64,000 nt of DNA from Metopolophium dirhodum (Eukaryota; Arthropoda; Insecta; Hemiptera; Aphididae). Below the pieces are notes generated by a model that was not told the DNA's origin, searched no databases, and saw only the letters and a program-made list of their open reading frames with translations. This document shows, piece by piece, positions 56,654-64,000 of the stretch. The translations under genes and the position numbers were made by a program. Numbering within the stretch: position 1 is the stretch's first letter; each line of letters opens with the position of its first letter. Location: NCBI RefSeq assembly GCF_019925205.1, contig NC_083560.1, positions 93,648,083 to 93,712,082 on the forward strand, in the 5' to 3' direction.

Positions 56654-57538
56654 ACGGGAAATAGCTAACGAACTTCACAAACCAGTAAGGAAAAATTTCA
56701 CTAGGCGTCGAGTTAACGTCTATGGCAAGCTGACTTGGTTGAAATGATACCATATTCAAAGATAAATGGCGGTTACAAATACATCTTGGTTGTAATTGAC
56801 TGTTTTACAAAATTTTCTTGGGCAATACCATTAAAGTCTAAGACAGGTAAAGAAGTCGCTAACGCAATGTCAAAAATATTACTCGATCGTACACCAAAAC
56901 TTTTACAACTCGATAACGGAAAAGAATTTTACAACACCACTTTCGACGCTTTGATGATTAAGTATGGCATACACAAATATTCAACTTTCAGTATTCTAAA
57001 GGCTAGCATCGCGGAAAGGATGAATCGTACTTTGAAAGGGAGAATGTATAAGGAGTTCACTGCACGTGGGTCACACGAATGGGTTTCAATTTTACCAAAG
57101 TTACTTGACGAATACAATAATTCATACCATAGGACTATAGGAATGACACCGATACAAGCAGATTCCAACCCCGCTTCGGTGGTAATAAAACATCGTGAAA
57201 TTAATACTGTAAAAATCAAATTCAAAGTTGGCGATAATGTTCGAATAAGTACACAAAAAGGCGTATTTACAAAAGGTTATTTACCAAACTGGTCTACGGA
57301 AATATTTGAGATTATCAAAATAAATAAAACATTACCCGTTACTTATCAATTACAAGATTATATGGGTAAACCTATAGCTGGTTGTTTTTACTCTGAAGAA
57401 ATATACAAGACCAATTTCCCAAACGAATATTTAATTGAAAAAATTATACGTAAAAAACAGAATCAAATGTACGTCAAGTGGTTAGGATTTGATAATACGC
57501 ATAATAGTTGGATAAATACATGTGATGTAAAAAAATAA
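56646..57538 (+). pseudogene. Polinton retroviral-type integrase with chromodomain
   Basis: An ATG at 56646, overlapping the stop of the preceding gene, opens MSKREIANELHKPVRKNF. A frameshift or small deletion near 56720 leads to the main frame: WQADLVEMIPYSKINGGYKY (first catalytic Asp), LLQLDNGKEFYNTTF (second Asp), and KASIAERMNRTLKGRM (Glu). The C-terminus has YLIEKIIRKKQNQMYVKWLG and SWI, a chromodomain. The DDE triad is complete. Polinton integrases insert the linear element into the genome. The upstream zinc-binding segment is shortened by the break. Confidence 0.85.
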
Positions 57539-57557
57539 TGTCAGTCGTTTTATTACT

Positions 57558-57971
57558 ATGAACGTGTTCGGTAGTTCTCAGGCTAGTGATACTAAAAGAA
57601 TTATATCAGATATTCAGTCAAGTAACAAAACGATTTTAAATGATGTAAAACTCCAACAGAAAGAAATTGAAACTTTGAAAAATAATATTGTTAATCTACG
57701 TGATAAGATACAATTGTTGGAAAATAATATGCAATCAAGTAATAAGTCTTTATTAAATTGTGAAAATCGTATGTCGGAGCTATTTAATGACTGTGCTGAA
57801 ACTAGTACAGCAATCGGTATCCAGGGGCTTGACGTGGTTCAATTAAAAGCTGAAATAAATCGTATAACCGGAATATTTGATGAAAATTCATTACCGAATC
57901 ATGGAACATATATTTCAGAATTAAATTCACGTTTGATAATCTTGGAAGGGAAAAATATTAAGAAAACTTAA
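57558..57971 (+). CDS. Coiled-coil protein of the Polinton
   Basis: The 137-residue frame is intact, starting MNVFGSSQASDTKRII. Its middle is heptad-rich (LKNNIVNLRDKIQLLENNM). It starts 19 bases after the integrase stop. In position and style it resembles a fibre-like or scaffold protein, but no homology is claimed. Confidence 0.55.
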   Translation: MNVFGSSQASDTKRIISDIQSSNKTILNDVKLQQKEIETLKNNIVNLRDKIQLLENNMQSSNKSLLNCENRMSELFNDCAETSTAIGIQGLDVVQLKAEINRITGIFDENSLPNHGTYISELNSRLIILEGKNIKKT

Positions 57972-58136
57972 TTCCACATTTTGGTTGGATTCATATGGTA
58001 TTGAAAAATAATTTCAGTTGAGCTGTATACACCATCGTGTTTGGTAGTCCTACGTCAGTGTTATAAATATTTACGTGTTATAAAATATTTTATATATTAC
58101 TAGTAATTTTTATATACATTTAATAAACCTGAAATT

Positions 58137-58610
58137 ATGTCGTCGGCCATCGCAGACATGCAATGCGTTCTTGGAGCAAACAATAAATATTTTATTAAAG
58201 AATTATCTATAGTCGACACAGAAACATGGGCGAGCCAGCATTGGATTTTTAAAAATTCTAAATCTAAGCAGGACAACAAATCTCGTAAAACTAACAAGTG
58301 GCTAGAACATAACTATCATAAATTAACTGTAGAATATGGTGATATCGAGTATGAAGAACTAAGTAGAATATTGAACTCTCTAAAGTTCTCATGCATTTAC
58401 GTCAAAGGTGAACAGAAAAAACAACTTCTTACAGAATTTATACCTCACGTCGCTCTCATCAACATCGAAGACCTTGGATGTCCACGTTTGGATCAAATAT
58501 GTGATGATGAAACTCTACCTTGTTGTATTTTTCATATGGAATTTAATCCTAAACAATGTACATTCTATAAAGTATTTGCTATAAGGAAATGGTTTATAAA
58601 TAATTCTTAA
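58137..58610 (+). CDS. Conserved hypothetical Polinton protein
   Basis: The 157-residue frame starts MSSAIADMQCVLGANNK and contains DTETWASQHWIFKNSKSKQD, KTNKWLEHNYHKLTVEYGD and CCIFHMEFNPKQCTFYKVF. The frame is uninterrupted. I recall similar proteins beside Polinton genes in aphid-type sequences but know no function. It is followed by a run of T and a repeat region. Confidence 0.55.
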   Translation: MSSAIADMQCVLGANNKYFIKELSIVDTETWASQHWIFKNSKSKQDNKSRKTNKWLEHNYHKLTVEYGDIEYEELSRILNSLKFSCIYVKGEQKKQLLTEFIPHVALINIEDLGCPRLDQICDDETLPCCIFHMEFNPKQCTFYKVFAIRKWFINNS

Positions 58611-58620
58611 AAATTGTATA

Positions 58621-59233
58621 CATTTTATTTAATAAACATAATTATATTTTAACATTGTTTTTTTTTTTTATTTATATGTTAACATATTTATGTTAGCATT
58701 TACAAGGATTTTTAATTAAATATATTGACTTCCTTCTACCTGAAACAGAAAAACATGATTATAATCATTTACACATGAAAAAACTTAAATATCTAACAAT
58801 TATACATTATAAACATGAAAAACTTAAATATCTAACAATTATACATTATAAACATGAAAAACTTAAATATCTAACAATTATACATTATAAACATGAAAAA
58901 ACTATAATTTTATACCCTAATATATCTTAAAACATACATATTATTTACAATAATTTCAATTTTATGTGTTGCGTTTACAAAAATATATACTAATCTATCT
59001 TAAAACTATTAAAACATATTAGTCACATTAATTTCAATTTTATGTATTGCGTTTACAAAAATATATACAAGAAATATACTAATATATCTTAAAACATACA
59101 TATTATTTACAATAATTTCAATTTTATGTGTTGCGTTTGCAAAAATATATACATTAATCTCAAGTATAACATGATAATATTTACAATATATAACAATTAA
59201 CATATAATATTTACAATAAAACTATATACAAGA
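58621..59233. repeat. Tandem-repeat spacer between convergent genes
   Basis: At 58766-58900 a 39-40-bp unit (tctaacaattatacattata core) is repeated three times plus a partial fourth. At 58915-59165 a second set of about 75-90-bp units sharing tttcaattttatg and gcgtttacaaaaatatata occurs three times. The spacer lies between the gene at 58137 and the 3' end of PolB. Confidence 0.85.
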
Positions 59234-62200
59234 TCAGGTTATACAATGTAGTAGCTCTCTCATTAATCCTTTCTCTTCCTCGTTCCAGTTCCCTCCATCT
59301 AATTCTGTCCATATGTCATCTTCCCTGTAAAAATAAATTGTTAGAAAAATAATTTAAATATATATTTTGTAATAACTTACTCTATACTATAGTGTCCATG
59401 GGCTAGTGTGTTGACTTTATCATCTAACACCACCCTCTTGTCATCGTAACTGTTGTATGTCAATTTTTTTGTCTTTATGGTCATGAGTTGATGGTTAAAT
59501 GACCTAATCGATACATTCTCCTTGTACGCCTCCACTCCATCTTCCCCAAACAAACACTTCCTATGATCCTTGAATGTCATGTGGTTTTTAACCACATGAG
59601 ACCGGATTCCTTTCGCCTTAATCTTTTCTCCTCCTACTCTGTCATTTGCATCCTCATCCTCTGGACCAGCATATATATTAAAAGCGTAGGACTTGGCCCT
59701 CAACGCACAGGAATGTGTAATAATGTTGCCGTCCACTTCATCGGAAAAGTATCCTGGAGACTTCTTTCTGCTTGCCACATAGCATGGATGGTCATGAGGT
59801 AGGTTGGCGGTATCCATCCGGTCCAGTAAGTTAGAAGTAGTAGCCAAGTCTGCATAGAAGTCCTCAGTATATATATGGTATATCAATGAATCTAGAAAAA
59901 AAATTATATTAATATATTATATACAAGAGAGTAGTTTTTAATATATTTACCTGTATCAGTGTAGATAAGTTTAATATTATCACCATAATGTCTGTGCATA
60001 ACATCATAATGATAATCGTACATTAATGTTTTTGATACATCCAGTACAGCGAATCCTGTAAATAATAAATGTGGTAATAAATGTATGATAAAAGTGTAAT
60101 TTAAAAAAAAGTATATTTACCAATATATATAGGTTTATCAAATTTTATCACTTTATTCTCCAGAGCGACTGCGCTAAGGGTTTCAGTGTAATTGACGCTG
60201 TGTTTAAATGTACATTTATTAACAAGTTTTTGCAACCTCCTCTCACTCGATACCAACTCCATTTTCATCTCCTTTCTTTTAGACTGCATTGTTTTACCTT
60301 TAAAAATAAAATGTTAGTAAAAATGTTTAAATAGTATAAATAAAGTAACATACCAAATACTGCGTTATTCATCAGCTTAAAAAAATCTTTCTCAAAATCG
60401 TTCTTCGCCTTCTTCCTCATCTCTGTATTCAATTCAATATATTCCGCCAGCCAATCCGATTGCTTAAATTGAATAACTCTATGTACCTATAAAAATAATT
60501 AAAATGTTAAAAATCTTATAAAATCTTATAAAATCATATAAAATATAAATATTTACTTTGTCAACTATTAGTCCATTCTTAATAGACTGCTGCAGGTTCC
60601 GGTAGTGTATTATGTAATTCTCCTTCTTCTCAAACGTCACCATCAATTTTCGCACCTTTGAACCACGCGGTACACTATTTTGCGGCAGGAAGGGGAGGTC
60701 GTTATGTTTATCATGCAAATGTCGTGGGTATGACACATCCACCTCATACACTCGTCCTATGGGGGAGGTATCGTCCAAATCATCTAATCCGTTCAGAGTA
60801 GGTTCAACCCAGTTGAACCCACCGTACGGCATGTATTGGGACATAGCCCATCCATACAAGTTGTTGCCTATAAAAATTAAAAAAAATAATAATAATAATA
60901 AGTATGAAAAATAATAATATATACTTACAGTCTTGATAAATTATCCACGATTTCTCCTTAGTCTCGTCGTAATCCGGGGTCTTCTCGTTGTTCGCCTTTC
61001 CATACCGTTTACTCGCCTGCACCAATCCACCGCGTATACCTGTAAAAATAAATAAGATTATTATTATATTCATATTTTAAAAATAATATACTAACCATTC
61101 TCAAACATCAATAGCATATCATAATCATGTAATAATTGTAGCTTTTGCCCCGTAAACTTTAACATCGCATCGAAACTTAAGCCTGGGGCGGTGAAATAAT
61201 GGGCGGCGTCGAGGTTGTATGCCCGCATGCATACATCGCGGAAGTTCTCAAAAACGTCCGCCAACAACAGCACATCGATTTTGAGATACAGATCACTGTA
61301 CTCGCCTAGCGTCCTACATCCAAAGTGATCCCAGACCAACTTACCGTGTTCATAATCTTCCTCCTTAATCCCGGTCTCCGTCAACGTACTATAAAAATCT
61401 CTCTTCCTAGGTAATTGCGTCTCCTCCAGCCGCTCCCAACTATCTGTGTACTCGTACGGGTACACCCCCTTACGAGTCACGAGTGGCATATCTCCGGCGA
61501 CAAAATGTTTGGCTGTCTCACGGAAGTTCTCGAGTTCGGGTGTAATCAAATTTTCTGCCAGGCACGATAAACTCGACGCCATAAACCTGAACGTATCGAT
61601 AAACCGAACAGTGAAGTTACTACTTATATATTTCGAGAAAGATATATATTTCTCTTCACTGTTCGGTATAACGTTTATAGCATGTGTGTCAAAACCAAGT
61701 TCAGATATTATGAAGTGCGAGTCGTAGTTTGAGAGATTATGAAAAAATACGGGGTCAAATTTAGGCTGTTGTAACCCCAAGTTACACCCCGAGCACAAGG
61801 TCTGCCTAAATTTGCCCGTGAGATGATCATGATCCCTAACCTTATCGCCCCCGACTAATATGCATTTGCATAAGTTACACGCAATACACTCTTGATGTGT
61901 TTTTTCTTCACCCTCAGTCATAATAATCGCTATATTCGTCTCCATCAGATTTTCAATTGTATGGGCCACCTCAACTATTGACTCTACAAAATGCCTCGCC
62001 ACGTCCGTCCTGTCTTCACTTCCTCTATAGATTACCGGCCCTGACGGTATCTCATACTCCTCCAAAAGTGACACCGGTACGTCGTCGCTCGCCTTCACTA
62101 AAAATCCATAGCTCATAGGGTCGTGTTTCTGTATAATTTCCGTGCTCCCCCCTTTTTTCTCCTCCATCTTTACCAACAATGCCTCGAAATCCGCATATAT

Positions 62201-63609
62201 AACTAAAGGATGTCTAACTGTGTTCTTCCACGCCTTGAAATCGATACACTCCCCCTCCTTAGGCATCTCTGGTAAAATAGGCTTGTGCGCCCCACAAATT
62301 TTCATATGATCGTCAAGCCCTGCTTGTCCATTCTTCCTATATTTGAGTTCTCTACAATCAAATGATGTGAAACACCGTTTACAAAATACCCGGCTATCCT
62401 TATGCTTCGATGATTGCGAACGAATAAGTCGTGAAAAGTTACTGATATATATATATAGTGAGCATTTTCGTTCTCCGTAATATAAAGTAAATCAAAATGA
62501 TTTACTTTCTCCTCGTCGACGACTTTCAAAGGAAATACAATATGTGATGAACTTTTTAATGGAGAGTTCGTTTTTTTCTCAACTCCATAAACGTTTATGC
62601 TGACTGTTGGATTTTTTCGTTCGAATATTTTTACCTCACACAGCGGGGTTGGAAATGATAAACCTGTGAAGTCGTATTTGTGGGCATGTTGACGATAATT
62701 ATCTCCTATACGACACCTGTTATGACCAGTTACATGCTTCGCCAGAATACTCCATTTAAAACATTGTCGGACGTTATTCTGAGGATTTATTGTCCCCCGT
62801 TTATTTTGAATGCTACTTGGTAATGAAATAAATGTCGTCGTAACCTGATTTCTACCACCTAAAATGTTATTATCCGTCGCTTCGTCATTATCATTGTCAC
62901 CTTCTCCGTCATCATTATCACTGTTACCTTCTCCGTCATCATTTCCCCTGGTATCTCAGTCTGTCATCATTAACCCTGTTAACTATATCTCCTCCACTAC
63001 TATCATTATCTCTGTTACCACTGTTATCATCATCACCATTGTCATTATCTCCACTATCACTAACATTACCGTTATCTACAGTACGCTCGGGGACATTCAA
63101 ATAACCTGCACCATGCATAGGCGAATATCTGTAAACAGTAAGTATAATACCATCTATATACTGTAAACTGAAACCGCTTCCGCGTGATACGTGCTCCCCT
63201 TCTTCCTCGATTAGCTTAACGTATGCCTGATCTATTATATCAACTAAATTAGAATCTAAGAAAATCGCCCTAGCCGATGTCTTAAACGATCTATTCTCGG
63301 ACGAGTTTTCTACGTTGACTCTGTGGTAAGTAGCTTCCAGTTTTAAGTTGAATTTAACCGGATTTTTTTTTACAGCTAATTGTAATAAATTAATTAAATC
63401 TAATTTAACTGATTCCAGAAATGATATATAATCGCAAATATTATTAAAATTTTTCGCGAAATAATTAACAGCTGTTCTATTATGAGATGAACTTATTTCT
63501 ATGAATCCTGACTCTTGTACTATCTGCATCCGAATCTTTTTAGAGTTCTTAGCAGTTTTAGTATTTTCAACATGTACACGCTTCCCCTTTTTTGTAGTAG
63601 TATAAAAAA
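59234..63609 (-). pseudogene. Polinton family B DNA polymerase (protein-primed type), eight exons, frameshifted
   Basis: Exons, minus strand: 63609-61097, 61039-60929, 60867-60557, 60486-60354, 60297-60121, 60055-59951, 59891-59381 and 59324-59234; all junctions are GT/AG and in phase. The first exon has an N-terminal domain, then YADFEALLVKM (exonuclease I), HNLSNYDSHFI (exonuclease II), DLYLKIDVLLLADVFENF (exonuclease III). Polymerase motifs follow: DCNNLYGWAMSQYMP (motif A region), DFFKLMNNAVFGKTMQ (motif B region), and YTDTDSLIYH across an intron (motif C, TDTDS intact). Frameshifts lie in an Asp-Gly-rich repeat near 62940 and in a TA run near 62445. Polinton PolB replicates the element from a protein primer. 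The catalytic residues look complete, but the gene is broken in its N-terminal half. Confidence 0.88.
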
Positions 63610-63746
63610 CTAAAATAATTTTTAAAAATCAGAAAAAAAACTAATATTAATATCTAATGAAAATAATAAATTGACTAATCTATTAAAAATCTGATTATCC
63701 TCACGAATCTTAAAAAATCTACTGATATAACTACAAAGTTATAAAA

Positions 63747-63900
63747 ATGTCGACATATAATAAAAATCGCGTTGAAAAAACATTAAATCTAACAAACGAT
63801 CTGACAACCGGTGCAATGCCGGAATACTCCAACTATTACCCCATAGGATGCGACGTGTGAATTGATCGATATAATGCCGGAATACTCCAACTATTATACC
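63747..63900 (+). pseudogene. Short plus-strand gene start with duplicated segment
   Basis: ATG at 63747 opens MSTYNKNRVEKTLNLTND and TGAMPEYSNYYPIGCD, then a stop at 63856. The piece atgccggaatactccaacta occurs at 63817 and again at 63873, so the 5' part of this gene was tandemly duplicated. It is divergent from PolB, about 140 bases away. It could be the start of a further Polinton gene cut off by the duplication and window edge; the product is not recognised. Confidence 0.35.
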
Positions 63901-64000
63901 ATTGATCGTTTCACAGACCACTTGATAAGTTTAAAATAAAAAATTTAAATTTATTATAAATCTAATAGTAATTGATTAAGATTTGTACGATAATTTGTTA

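Larger units (their letters stand above)
51265..63900. mobile_element. Degraded Polinton/Maverick element, incomplete on the left
   Basis: The region holds a block of genes characteristic of Polintons: minor capsid-like protein, adenain-like protease, PLA2-domain protein, packaging ATPase, integrase with chromodomain and DNA polymerase B. The PLA2 gene, protease and capsid run leftward on the minus strand; the ATPase, conserved protein, integrase, coiled-coil protein and the gene at 58137 run rightward; PolB is on the minus strand at the right. Nearly every gene has a stop, frameshift or deletion. The left part ends in a MULE fragment, and no major capsid gene or long terminal repeat was identified. 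Polintons are large self-synthesising DNA elements related to viruses with double-stranded DNA. Confidence 0.85.

Noticed and set aside
58766..58900. Regular repeats that could suggest a CRISPR array
   Set aside because: Units are adjacent without unique spacers, in a eukaryotic context; this is a minisatellite.
62864..63166. Ser/Ile-rich plus-strand ORF
   Set aside because: It is the reverse reading of the Asp/Asn-rich repeat in PolB.
1..64000. tRNA, rRNA and other structured RNA genes
   Set aside because: No cloverleaf or conserved rRNA segment was recognised by eye; absence is not proven without a covariance search.

Overview
The window looks like repeat-rich nuclear DNA from an insect, most probably an aphid or close hemipteran relative. 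It is very AT-rich, its genes are split by short introns with canonical GT/AG borders, and it is packed with transposon families that I associate with aphid genomes (FLYWCH- and SWIM-type MULEs, ZMYM-like hAT genes, YqaJ-containing genes, Polintons, Harbingers). The species assignment is inference. I see no convincing ordinary host gene, no rRNA and no tRNA. Almost everything recognisable is mobile DNA in different states of decay, often nested.

Layout, left to right. 1-885: non-LTR retrotransposon endonuclease fragment (-). 2082-4600: C2H2/SWIM MULE transposase gene (+), damaged. 4793-6904: P-element-like transposase pseudogene (+). 7301-7754: short inverted-repeat element. 7876-10547: complete piggyBac element with TTAA on both sides and one frameshift. 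11271-11643: 187-bp tandem duplication. 12455-13520: ZMYM/hAT fragment. 13971-14370: six-copy tandem repeat. 14825-21500: Ty3/Gypsy-like gag-protease remnant, split by a complete PIF/Harbinger element (15485-18973, TTA target duplication). 21585-22016: foldback element. 22098-24730: Mutator-like transposase plus YqaJ nuclease gene. 24928-25179: envelope-F-like fragment.

25742-34149 is an element with inverted repeats of about 450 bp. It carries an XPG/PIN-like nuclease gene with a C-terminal CXC cysteine domain (Academ-like by inference). Its gene is cut by a 4844-bp hAT element (26986-31829) with a perfect 8-bp target duplication and an uninterrupted transposase. 34150-48840 is mostly decayed sequence: a possible solo LTR, several MITEs, a Gypsy RNase H scrap, a second Harbinger pseudogene, copies of a dispersed AT-rich repeat, and two unexplained exon-like stretches.

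48851-50017 holds a Merlin/IS1016-like transposase pseudogene (-), and 50289-51265 a FLYWCH-MULE fragment (+). From about 51265 to about 63900 lies a degraded Polinton/Maverick. Its genes are a minor-capsid-like protein (split by a 5'-truncated LINE with an 8-bp target duplication), an adenain-like protease with an internal deletion, a PLA2-domain virion protein, a packaging ATPase, a conserved Polinton protein, an integrase with chromodomain, a coiled-coil protein, another hypothetical, and an eight-exon protein-primed-type DNA polymerase B. A plausible major capsid gene and the terminal repeats were not found.

How the parts relate: these genes do not form one pathway. Each transposon carries its own mobilisation gene. 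The Polinton genes would together have formed a virus-like replication (PolB), integration (integrase), packaging (ATPase) and particle (capsid, protease, PLA2) set, now inactivated by stops, frameshifts and deletions. The nesting gives a relative order of events: Harbinger after Gypsy, hAT after the Academ-like element, LINE after the Polinton.
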